Shown: positions 1 to 5,510 of the stretch, piece by piece
Position numbering within the stretch: the first letter of the stretch is position 1
How the letters are laid out: every line of letters starts with the position of its first letter
Assembly: GCA_902362975.1 (NCBI GenBank)
Contig: CABIYO010000024.1
Location: forward strand, 1 to 6,994
DNA from: Caryophanales bacterium
GTDB lineage: Bacteria > Bacillota > Bacilli > Exiguobacteriales > Exiguobacteriaceae
DNA length: 6,994 nt
Reading direction: 5' to 3'
The notes under the pieces: generated by a model
Told to the model about the DNA's origin: nothing
The model's input: the letters and a program-made list of their open reading frames with translations, nothing else
The model's database searches: none
Made by a program: the position numbers and the translations under genes

Positions 1-141
1 CCCCGCTTTCGCCTCCTCGCGGATGGCGATGCGGTCCTCGAGCAGCTTGTTGTAGATGAACCGGGCGCAGCCGATCGTCTTGATGAGAAACTCGGCCTGT
101 GCCGGCGTTGGGTGGAGCCTATATTTATAGCCTTTCAGCAT
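1..141 (-). CDS. tnpB: TnpB (IS200/IS605 OrfB), N-terminal fragment cut by window edge
   Basis: TnpB is the RNA-guided RuvC-type endonuclease of IS200/IS605 elements and the ancestor of Cas12. Reading minus from the ATG at 141..139, 47 codons stay open to the window edge. The product begins MLKGYKYRLHPTPAQ and continues with a CARFIYNKLLEDR stretch, the hallmark helix-turn-helix start of the OrfB/TnpB family (GYKYRLYPT...Q, G..R..YN). The start is well supported by a purine-rich ribosome site (GGAGGGAGGAGGG, minus) just upstream. The RuvC and zinc-finger parts lie outside the window, so catalytic integrity cannot be judged. The codons are more GC-rich than those of the host genes, fitting acquired DNA. 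The upstream flank ends in a broken lrgA gene, so this is an inserted element. No tnpA is visible on this side. Confidence 0.88.
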   Translation of the reverse strand, partial: MLKGYKYRLHPTPAQAEFLIKTIGCARFIYNKLLEDRIAIREEAKAG

Positions 142-349
142 GTCCGTCCCTCCTCCCTCCAGCAGATCGTGATGTGTCCTCCTCATCCGATACCCGCGGA
201 AGCGGAGGGAGAATCTGACGGAATCACGAACTTTTGTTCGTTATATTTGTCACAGGGGGAGAAGAGTTTTGGACCGGGCGATTCATCTCCCACCTACGCT
301 GGGCTACGCCCCGAGACGCTTAGAGGAGGGAGAATTCTCGCCTGATTTA
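142..349 (-). other. Non-coding left end of the TnpB element, structured
   Basis: No convincing gene lies here. The region is GC-rich and has several pairings: TCTCCC (about 276..281) with GGGAGA (328..333), forming a closing stem; GGGC-GTA-GCCC-type pairing around 300..312 (read on minus); and a doubled CTACGC. The motif GGAGGGAGAAT occurs twice (204..214 and 325..335). IS200/IS605 tips carry subterminal hairpins recognised as single-stranded DNA by TnpA, so folding is expected. Which hairpin is functional cannot be settled by eye. A perfect GAAC-N4-GTTC palindrome and a TATAAC -10-like box lie at 227..245. Confidence 0.5.
227..240. promoter_or_regulatory. LexA (SOS) box-like palindrome upstream of tnpB
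   Basis: CGAACTTTTGTTCG is a perfect palindrome of CGAAC arms around four bases. It matches the core of the Gram-positive LexA/DinR operator (CGAAC-N4-GTTCG), although the central TTTT is not the preferred RNRY. On the minus strand a TATAAC -10-like hexamer (240..245) touches it, so a bound repressor would cover the start point of a transcript entering tnpB 86 bp downstream. No good -35 is seen. It could instead be one of the element's tip hairpins. Confidence 0.4.
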
Positions 350-455
350 GTTAAAAGCTGTCGGTATTCCGCTCCTCATCACGTTACTCACCAGCATGGC
401 GGTCGAGATGATGGTGACCGCGTTTGTTTCCGGGAAAGAAGGTGAGACACCATGA
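350..455 (+). pseudogene. lrgA: lrgA/cidA-like holin family gene, 3' remnant truncated by element
   Basis: The frame ending in the TGA at 453..455 encodes about 34 residues from the TTA at 351. It includes a hydrophobic stretch (GIPLLITLLTSMAVEMMVTAFV) interrupted only by small or charged residues, and ends VSGKEGETP. This fits the last membrane helix and tail of LrgA/CidA, a small holin-like membrane protein of four helices that is normally about 120-150 residues. An in-frame TAG at 348..350 and the adjoining element DNA show that the rest of the gene is displaced or lost. Its stop overlaps the lrgB start in an ATGA junction, the usual coupling in lrgAB/cidAB operons. Assignment rests mainly on that position plus hydropathy, since the remnant is short. 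Confidence 0.72.
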
Positions 456-1126
456 CATATGTTTGGATCGGACTGACAATTCTCGTGTATTCGCTTAGTC
501 GTCGACTCTCCATAAAATGGGCCGCCCCGTTCACCAATGTCGTCTTCTTAAGTACAGCGATTCTGATTCTCTTGTTACCCGTAACAGGACAGTCCTATGA
601 TGCGTATAAACCGGCTGCCGATCTCATCACCATCTTACTCGGACCAGCGACGGTCGCCCGCGGGTTACCGCTCTATCGCAACTTACCCGTGTTACTCGCT
701 CGGGCAAAACGGGCCCTGAGTGCCATCGTACTTGGGTCACTCTCTACGATTTTTGTGGCTGTCCTTTTCGGCAAGTTATTTTCGTTCACCGAAAACGTAT
801 TGATTGCACTATCGGTCAAATCGGCTACATCCCCGATTGCCCTTGAGTTGGCTCGACAACTAGAGGGGGATGCAACGCTTGCGGCCTCGATTGCCGTCGC
901 CTGCGGTATTTTAGGAGCGATGCTCGGACCGGTATTATTGACGTGGGTCCGTATGGACGACCCGTTCACACGTGGACTCACACTCGGCACAATCAGTCAC
1001 GGAATCGGGACCGCTCAAGCGGCGACTGAACATCCGTTGTCCGGTGCAACAGGCGGTGCCGCGATGGGTTTGACCGCTATCTTCACCTCATTTATCTTGC
1101 CCATATTATATCCGTTCCTCTTTTGA
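452..1126 (+). CDS. lrgB: LrgB/CidB-family integral membrane protein
   Basis: The product is 224 residues, mostly hydrophobic, the usual length for LrgB. Family signatures are visible: LGPATVA (63-69) followed by [14 protein letters not shown] (123-133); GILGAMLGP (152-160); [17 protein letters not shown] (174-190); and [10 protein letters not shown] (198-207). LrgB works with the holin-like LrgA. The pair is linked to control of murein hydrolase activity and autolysis in staphylococci, and to pyruvate or small-acid transport in Bacillus and streptococci. The ATG at 452 overlaps the lrgA stop and has an AAGAAGGTGAG ribosome site. The gene itself looks intact, but its partner has lost its 5' part to the TnpB element, so the operon promoter is probably displaced too. 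Expression would then depend on the element or on read-through. A terminator follows directly. Confidence 0.93.
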   Translation: MTYVWIGLTILVYSLSRRLSIKWAAPFTNVVFLSTAILILLLPVTGQSYDAYKPAADLITILLGPATVARGLPLYRNLPVLLARAKRALSAIVLGSLSTIFVAVLFGKLFSFTENVLIALSVKSATSPIALELARQLEGDATLAASIAVACGILGAMLGPVLLTWVRMDDPFTRGLTLGTISHGIGTAQAATEHPLSGATGGAAMGLTAIFTSFILPILYPFLF

Positions 1127-1129
1127 ACA

Positions 1130-1161
1130 AGTCTCGTCCATTGATGGGCGCGACTTTTTTT
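1130..1161 (+). terminator. Rho-independent terminator after lrgB
   Basis: Stem AGTCTCGTCCA / TGGGCGCGACT with one mismatch and one G-T pair, a TTGA loop (1141..1144), then seven T residues (1155..1161). It begins four bases after the lrgB stop and separates lrgB from pepT. Confidence 0.85.
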
Positions 1162-1163
1162 GT

Positions 1164-1190
1164 TTCGACTTCGATTTCGCGTGATAAACT
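1164..1190 (+). promoter_or_regulatory. Weak candidate promoter for pepT
   Basis: A TGATAAACT sequence (1182..1190) gives a -10 like TAAACT, one base short of a classical extended TGn arrangement. TTCGAC-type sequence lies 15-17 bases upstream. The match to SigA consensus is partial. It is suggested mainly because the lrgB terminator ends at 1161 and pepT needs its own start point before its ribosome site at 1211. Confidence 0.3.
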
Positions 1191-1224
1191 AATGAAGATG
1201 AAACTTATTAGAGGAGGGCAATCC

Positions 1225-2463
1225 ATGCAAGCAAAATTAATTGAACGCTTAATGACGTACGCGAAAATTGATACACAGTCGGATTTCACAAGTACGACAA
1301 CACCATCGACGGCCAAACAATGGGATTTGATTCGCCATTTGGAGAAAGAATTGAAAGATCTCGGACTGACAGACGTCGAGACGGATGAACACGGCTATCT
1401 CTTCGCCACACTTCCGAGTAATGTCGATTACGATGTCCCGACAATCGGATTCCTCGCTCATGTGGATACAGCGACCGATTTCACAGGAACGAACGTCTCC
1501 CCTCAACTCGTCGAGCATTATGAAGGTGGCGACATCGTCTTAAACGAGTCATTGAATGTCGTTTTATCACCAAAAGACTTTCCAGAACTTGACGGATATG
1601 TCGGGCATACGCTCATGACAACGGACGGCACGACACTCCTCGGTGCGGACGACAAGGCAGGAATCGCTGAAATCGTCACAGCTGTTGAATACTTATTGGC
1701 TCACCCTGAGATTCCGCACGGACCGGTTCGCATCGCTTTTACACCGGATGAAGAAATTGGGCGTGGACCACATAAATTCGATGTCGCCCGATTCAATGCA
1801 GACTTCGCTTACACGATGGACGGCGGTCCACTCGGAGAGTTGCAGTATGAGAGCTTTAACGCGGCCGGTGCGACCGTCACCTTCCACGGCACAAACGTTC
1901 ACCCAGGTAGCGCTAAGAACAAGATGGTCAACTCGATGAAACTTGCGATGGCGTTCCATAACCGGTTACCTGCTGATGAGGCACCGGAACGGACGAGCAA
2001 CTACGAAGGATTCTTCCATTTGAACGGCTTTAATGGGGACGTCGAGAAGACGACGCTTCAATACATCATCCGCGATCACGACAAACAGAAGTTCGAAGCG
2101 CGTAAAGCGTTGATGGAGAAACTTGTCCTCGAATGGAAACAAAAATACGGGGAAGAACGGATTGAACTCCAGATGGAAGACCAGTATTACAACATGGCTG
2201 AGAAAATCGAGCCGGTCAAACACATCGTCGATACCGTCGCTGATGTCATGCGCGGCCTTGGCATCGAACCGAAAATCGAACCGATACGTGGTGGCACAGA
2301 CGGATCGCAACTTTCTTACATGGGTCTTCCAACACCGAACATCTTCACAGGTGGGGAGAACTATCACGGGAAGTTCGAATATATCTCTGTGAACAATATG
2401 GAAAAAGCGACAACGGTCATCATCGAAACACTTCGCACATTCGCGAAGCGCGCACAAGCATAA
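1225..2463 (+). CDS. pepT: Peptidase T (tripeptide aminopeptidase), zinc M20 family
   Basis: PepT is a cytosolic dizinc aminopeptidase that removes the N-terminal residue of tripeptides. The product is 412 residues, close to the ~410 usual for PepT. The metal and catalytic residues are all in place: H79 and D81 in AHVDT; D142 in LLGADDKAG; catalytic E176 and ligand E177 in [10 protein letters not shown]199 in YTMDGG; and H381 in [12 protein letters not shown]. The dimerisation-domain H226 in [11 protein letters not shown] and the [18 protein letters not shown] segment (355-372) are also present. An in-frame start exists further upstream at 1123, but that frame runs through the lrgB terminator. 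The ATG at 1225, with GAGGAGGG six bases upstream, gives the family's normal N-terminus. It is flanked by terminators on both sides, so it is probably monocistronic. Confidence 0.97.
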   Translation: MQAKLIERLMTYAKIDTQSDFTSTTTPSTAKQWDLIRHLEKELKDLGLTDVETDEHGYLFATLPSNVDYDVPTIGFLAHVDTATDFTGTNVSPQLVEHYEGGDIVLNESLNVVLSPKDFPELDGYVGHTLMTTDGTTLLGADDKAGIAEIVTAVEYLLAHPEIPHGPVRIAFTPDEEIGRGPHKFDVARFNADFAYTMDGGPLGELQYESFNAAGATVTFHGTNVHPGSAKNKMVNSMKLAMAFHNRLPADEAPERTSNYEGFFHLNGFNGDVEKTTLQYIIRDHDKQKFEARKALMEKLVLEWKQKYGEERIELQMEDQYYNMAEKIEPVKHIVDTVADVMRGLGIEPKIEPIRGGTDGSQLSYMGLPTPNIFTGGENYHGKFEYISVNNMEKATTVIIETLRTFAKRAQA

Positions 2464-2469
2464 CACATG

Positions 2470-2511
2470 CGCCTCCAATCGTTCTCTTTTACACTAGAGA
2501 CATTGGAGGCG
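2470..2511 (+). terminator. Long hairpin after pepT, overlapping the osmC-family ribosome site
   Basis: CGCCTCCAAT (2470..2479) pairs perfectly over ten bases with ATTGGAGGCG (2502..2511). The inside continues as GT(t)CTCT (2481..2487) with AGAGAC (2496..2501), leaving an ~8-base loop. ATTTTTG follows. It can act as a Rho-independent terminator for pepT. Its 3' arm contains the GGAGG (2505..2509) that is the ribosome site for the next gene, so read-through RNA would have that site masked. Confidence 0.75.
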
Positions 2512-2518
2512 ATTTTTG

Positions 2519-2980
2519 ATGAAACATACATTTAGCATGAACCTCGGTTGGGATGGCGGACGAAATGACGTCGGTACCCTCGAGGCCGAGCGATTAAAGA
2601 CACAGATTTCAATCCCACCCGAAATGGACGGTCCGGGAGTCGGCACGAATCCGGATGAGATGCTCCTCGGGGCAGCGGCAACGTGTTATATCATCACCCT
2701 CGCAGCCGTACTCGGACGGAGTAACCTGACTCATCGCGGTATCACGATTGATGCAGAGGGCATCGTCGATGTGACGAACGGCATCTTCACTTACGAGACG
2801 ATTCGCTATGCGACAACGATTCATGTACCTACAGAGATGACCGACCGAGACATCACGCTTGTCGAGCGCATCGCGAAAAAAGCGAAAGATCAATGTATGA
2901 TTTCACGCGCACTCGCAGGAAATGTAGCATTTGAGTTGAATACCGTCATTTCACGTAAAAGTGGCAATGATTTTATTTGA
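2519..2980 (+). CDS. OsmC/Ohr-family peroxiredoxin-like protein
   Basis: OsmC/Ohr proteins are dimeric cytosolic thiol peroxidases that reduce organic hydroperoxides through two cysteines. The 153-residue product has the family hallmarks. NPDEMLLGAAATCYIITLA (about 42-60) carries the first reactive Cys on the central helix, and KKAKDQCMISRAL carries the second Cys about 60 residues later. The start MKHTFSMNLGWDGGR and the IPPEMDGPGVGTNPDEML segment recall the YmaD-like branch of Bacillus and Staphylococcus rather than classical OhrA; this is from memory, not alignment. The ATG at 2519 lies nine bases after GGAGG; a TTG just before it is less likely. The 3' end overlaps the SfsA-like gene by 14 bases, suggesting co-transcription. 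The ribosome site is inside a hairpin arm. Confidence 0.88.
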   Translation: MKHTFSMNLGWDGGRNDVGTLEAERLKTQISIPPEMDGPGVGTNPDEMLLGAAATCYIITLAAVLGRSNLTHRGITIDAEGIVDVTNGIFTYETIRYATTIHVPTEMTDRDITLVERIAKKAKDQCMISRALAGNVAFELNTVISRKSGNDFI

Positions 2981-3686
2981 AGAACCTTTGAAAAAAGCGA
3001 TAATTGTAAACAGACGTAATCGCTTTGTCATGGACGTACTCGTTGATGATTTGCTCGCGCCTTGCCATTGTCCTGTAACAGGAAGAATTGGAGATATTAT
3101 ATTTGAAAACATCCCCTGCCTCGTCTCAGAAACCTATGACTCGAATCGTAAAACTCACTTTACAGTCGAAGCCATTTCAGTCGATGGTGAACAATGGATT
3201 GGAATCAATCAAGGTCGTGTCAACGACTATGTTGAAGCTTTCTTACTCGAGAACCAGCTTGATCCTTTCTCAACCCCGAGGGGAATCAAACGTGAAATAG
3301 TAATTGGCGGTGCACGAATCGATTTTCAGATTGATGGAATCTTCATGGAAGTGAAGGCTCCGCTCAGCGAACTACTCACTATTCCTCTCCCACACTTTAA
3401 ACGTAAACGATTGAAACGACCCATCGAGACAGAACGGTTGATTCGTCATCTCCACGCTCTGATTTCCACTCTACCCCAAACCGGAAGAGCAGTCCTCTTA
3501 TATGTTTTTTTATATGACGCACCAATTTATACCGGTAATTCCAACCGAAAACAAGACCATCTAATTCGTCAATTGATTAACGATGCGATACCTTCCGGAT
3601 TAGAAATATGGCAACTGAACTGCACTATTTCCCCTGAAGGAATTCGTTTACTTCGTTGCTTTGACACAACGTCTCACTTCAAGTAA
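2967..3686 (+). CDS. sfsA: Divergent SfsA-like DNA/RNA nuclease family protein
   Basis: SfsA proteins bind and may cleave nucleic acid through a PD-(D/E)XK-type fold after an OB-like N-terminal domain. E. coli SfsA was first noted for effects on sugar fermentation. The 239-residue product shows the family outline: NRFVMDVLVDD (18-28), CHCPVTGR (33-40, where HCPNTG is usual), RKTHFTVEAI (61-70), GINQGRVND (79-87), GGARIDF (114-120), EVK (128-130) and TERLIRHLHAL (155-165). The probable acidic and lysine site is D119, E128, K130. It departs from typical SfsA in a shorter gap between RIDF and EVK and in a basic stretch where FPDAxTxR is usual. The start may be GTG at 2961 or ATG at 2967; both lie inside the preceding gene and neither has a strong ribosome site. 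Codons look more AT-rich than in neighbours. The last codons form part of the terminator. Confidence 0.72.
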   Translation: MILFEEPLKKAIIVNRRNRFVMDVLVDDLLAPCHCPVTGRIGDIIFENIPCLVSETYDSNRKTHFTVEAISVDGEQWIGINQGRVNDYVEAFLLENQLDPFSTPRGIKREIVIGGARIDFQIDGIFMEVKAPLSELLTIPLPHFKRKRLKRPIETERLIRHLHALISTLPQTGRAVLLYVFLYDAPIYTGNSNRKQDHLIRQLINDAIPSGLEIWQLNCTISPEGIRLLRCFDTTSHFK

Positions 3687-3717
3687 CCAAATGTATTAAG
3701 TGAGACGTTATGTTTTT
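3664..3717 (+). terminator. Rho-independent terminator overlapping the 3' end of the SfsA-like gene
   Basis: AACGTCTCACTT (3668..3679) pairs perfectly with AAGTGAGACGTT (3698..3709), extended outward by ACA/TGT across one mismatch. The loop is 18 bases and contains the stop codon (3684..3686). TTTTT follows at 3713..3717. The 5' arm encodes residues near the protein's C-terminus, so the coding end is constrained by the stem. Confidence 0.8.
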
Positions 3718-3721
3718 ACTA

Positions 3722-3736
3722 AACATATGATATGTT
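3722..3736. repeat. Perfect palindrome AACATAT-G-ATATGTT
   Basis: Seven-base arms around a single G, just after the SfsA-like gene terminator and about 70 bp upstream of the ABC-F promoter. Size and symmetry fit an operator for a dimeric regulator, but no regulator can be named and the distance from the -10 is large. Confidence 0.4.
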
Positions 3737-3776
3737 GGGAATTACCGAATAGAGTCATTTTTCACTTCCACTCTTT

Positions 3777-3817
3777 ACGCGACTGCGCGTTTTTCAAAAA
3801 CGTGATACAATACACGT
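3777..3817 (+). promoter_or_regulatory. Probable SigA promoter of the ABC-F gene with nested inverted repeats
   Basis: TGATACAAT at 3803..3811 supplies a TACAAT -10 with an upstream TG one base off the strict extended position. No clear TTGACA is present 17 bases upstream. The region is unusually symmetric: ACGCG-ACTG-CGCGT with five T (3777..3794) looks like a minimal terminator; GTTTTTCAAAAAC (3789..3801) is a perfect palindrome; and ACGTG...CACGT (3800..3804, 3813..3817) brackets the -10. The predicted leader is only about 34 nt, too short for the leader-peptide attenuation seen with resistance ABC-F genes. Confidence 0.5.
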
Positions 3818-3851
3818 CGTAAACTAATCAGAAAAACGAGGGATACCATAC

Positions 3852-5477
3852 ATGATTACAGTAAATAACGTCAGCCTACAATTTGGCGGTCGCAAGTTGT
3901 TTGAAGAGGTGAATATCAAGTTCACGCCAGGCAACTGTTACGGATTGATTGGTGCGAACGGTGCCGGAAAATCGACATTCTTAAAGATTTTATCAGGTGA
4001 ACAAGATACGACGACGGGTGATGTCAGCATCACACCAGGCGAACGTCTCGCTGTCCTCAAGCAGGACCACTACGCATATGAAGACAGTGCAGTTCTCGAG
4101 ACCGTCATCATGGGTCACGAGCGTCTCTACAAAGTAATGAAGGAAAAAGACGCCATCTATATGAAAGAAGATTTCTCAGATGAAGACGGAATGCGCGCAG
4201 CTGAACTCGAAGGAGAATTCGCTGAGTTGAACGGTTGGGAAGCCGAGTCAGAAGCCTCGATGGTCCTTCAAGGTCTCGGGATCTCAGAAGCGCTTCACCA
4301 GAAACAAATGAGCGAACTCACAGGTGGGGAGAAAGTCAAAGTCCTTCTTGCCCAAGCGCTCTTCGGTAAGCCAGATATCCTCCTCTTAGACGAGCCGACC
4401 AACGGACTTGACCTAAAAGCGATTCAATGGTTAGAAGAATTCTTGATCAACTTTGAAAACACAGTCATCGTCGTTTCCCACGACCGTCACTTCTTGAACA
4501 AAGTCTGTACGCACATGGCCGACCTCGACTTTGGAAAAATCCAATTGTATGTCGGAAACTACGACTTCTGGTATGAGTCTAGCCAACTTGCTACACGTAT
4601 GGCGGCAGATCAGAACAAGAAGAAAGAAGAGAAAATCAAAGAGCTTCAAAACTTTATCGCACGCTTCAGCTCGAACGCATCGAAAGCGCGTCAAGCGACG
4701 TCTCGTAAGAAGTTGCTCGATAAGATCACACTTGATGACATCCGTCCGTCTTCACGTCGTTATCCGTTCGTCGGATTCACGATGGAGCGCGAGATCGGAA
4801 ACGATGTTCTCTATGTCGATAACGTATCGAAGACAATCGATGGTGTAAAAGTACTCGATAACGTCACGTTCTCACTCAACAAGACGGACAAAGTCGCATT
4901 CGTCGGTCGTTCGGACGTTGCCATCACGACACTTTTCAAAATCCTCATGGGTGAGATGGAACCAGACACAGGGTCAGTCAAATGGGGCGTAACGACGACT
5001 CAGTCATACTTCCCGAAAGACAACTCAGAGTACTTCGAAGGCTCAGAAAAGAGTATCCTTGACTGGTTGCGCCAGTTCTCACCAGCCGATGAGTCAGATA
5101 CGTTCCTTCGTGGATTCCTTGGCCGTATGCTCTTCTCAGGTGAGGAAGTCATGAAGAAGGCGTCTGTCCTCTCAGGGGGAGAAAAAGTACGCTGCATGCT
5201 CTCGAAAATGATGCTTTCAAACTCAAACGTGCTCGTCCTTGACGATCCAACGAACCACTTGGACCTCGAATCAATCACAGCACTCAACAACGGTCTCGAG
5301 TCGTTCAAAGGCGTAATCCTCTTCAGCTCACATGATCATCAGCTCATCTCGACGATCGCGACACGCATCATCGAAGTGACTCCGAATGGCATCGTGGATA
5401 AAGAAGCAACATACGATGAGTACTTGGAGAACGAAGCGCTTCAACAACAAGTTGAATCTCTTTACCAAAACGCATAA
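3852..5477 (+). CDS. ykpA: ABC-F family ATPase, YkpA/YbiT-like ribosome-associated factor
   Basis: ABC-F proteins are soluble twin-ABC ATPases that bind the ribosomal E site and act on translation rather than transport. The 541-residue product has no membrane segment. Domain 1 has Walker A GANGAGKST (34-42), Q71, signature LTGGE (156-160), Walker B ILLLDEPTN with E181, and switch H210. A lysine-rich linker (about 245-305, KKKEEKIKELQNFIARF) is the tRNA-contacting interdomain helix pair. Domain 2 has signature LSGGE (440-444), Walker B VLVLDDPTNHLD and H494, but a degenerate Walker A (352-360, GRSDVAITT) with no Lys, and Asp instead of the catalytic Glu (465). NGLD replaces NHLD in domain 1. 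The sequence is very close to B. subtilis YkpA as remembered. The ATG at 3852 follows GAGGGA by eight bases. A terminator lies directly downstream. Confidence 0.93.
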   Translation: MITVNNVSLQFGGRKLFEEVNIKFTPGNCYGLIGANGAGKSTFLKILSGEQDTTTGDVSITPGERLAVLKQDHYAYEDSAVLETVIMGHERLYKVMKEKDAIYMKEDFSDEDGMRAAELEGEFAELNGWEAESEASMVLQGLGISEALHQKQMSELTGGEKVKVLLAQALFGKPDILLLDEPTNGLDLKAIQWLEEFLINFENTVIVVSHDRHFLNKVCTHMADLDFGKIQLYVGNYDFWYESSQLATRMAADQNKKKEEKIKELQNFIARFSSNASKARQATSRKKLLDKITLDDIRPSSRRYPFVGFTMEREIGNDVLYVDNVSKTIDGVKVLDNVTFSLNKTDKVAFVGRSDVAITTLFKILMGEMEPDTGSVKWGVTTTQSYFPKDNSEYFEGSEKSILDWLRQFSPADESDTFLRGFLGRMLFSGEEVMKKASVLSGGEKVRCMLSKMMLSNSNVLVLDDPTNHLDLESITALNNGLESFKGVILFSSHDHQLISTIATRIIEVTPNGIVDKEATYDEYLENEALQQQVESLYQNA

Positions 5478-5478
5478 T

Positions 5479-5510
5479 AAAAAATCGGCTCAAACGCGAG
5501 CCGATTTTTT
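5479..5510. terminator. Bidirectional terminator between the ABC-F and lipoprotein genes
   Basis: AAAAAATCGGCTC (5479..5491), loop AAACGC, then GAGCCGATTTTTT (5498..5510): a 13-base perfect stem whose A-rich 5' side gives a U tract on the opposite strand. It serves both convergent genes; its last base is the first base of the minus-strand stop codon of the lipoprotein gene. Confidence 0.93.

Larger units (their letters stand above)
1..349 (-). mobile_element. IS200/IS605-type element, left (5') end with start of tnpB
   Basis: The element is defined by the tnpB start and by the point where lrgA coding sequence resumes. In the lrgA frame there is a TAG at 348..350, and from about 351 the translation is a plausible LrgA C-terminus. 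On the minus strand the outside flank reads ...GCTTTTAAC followed by TAAATCAGGCG. IS200/IS605 elements insert 3' of short T-rich targets, and TTTAAC-like sites are known for the IS605 group, so the boundary is placed at about 349/350 (uncertain by a few bases). No target duplication is expected for this family. The 208 bp between tip and tnpB are non-coding and structured. The rest of the element is outside the window. Confidence 0.7.

Noticed and set aside
112..345. 77-codon plus-strand frame
   Set aside because: It overlaps the tnpB start and the structured left end, has no ribosome site and no recognisable motif; the opposite strand explains the DNA.
142..349. IscB/HEARO-type arrangement (guide RNA upstream of nuclease)
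   Set aside because: The downstream protein start is plainly TnpB-like, whose omega-RNA lies at the 3' end, so upstream structure is better taken as the element's left end unless transcripts show otherwise.
673..990. 105-codon minus-strand frame opposite lrgB
   Set aside because: The lrgB signatures on plus are clear; this is its reverse shadow.
1123..1224. N-terminal extension of pepT from an upstream ATG
   Set aside because: It would be translated from the lrgB terminator stem, has no ribosome site, and adds 34 residues absent from PepT proteins; the start at 1225 has an excellent GAGGAGGG.
1966..2478. 170-codon minus-strand frame opposite pepT
   Set aside because: It is a shadow of pepT with a Cys/Arg/Phe-rich composition, no ribosome site and no family features.
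3818..3851. Leader-peptide attenuator for the ABC-F gene, as in antibiotic-resistance ABC-F genes
   Set aside because: The leader is only about 34 nt, with no short frame or alternative hairpins after the predicted start point.
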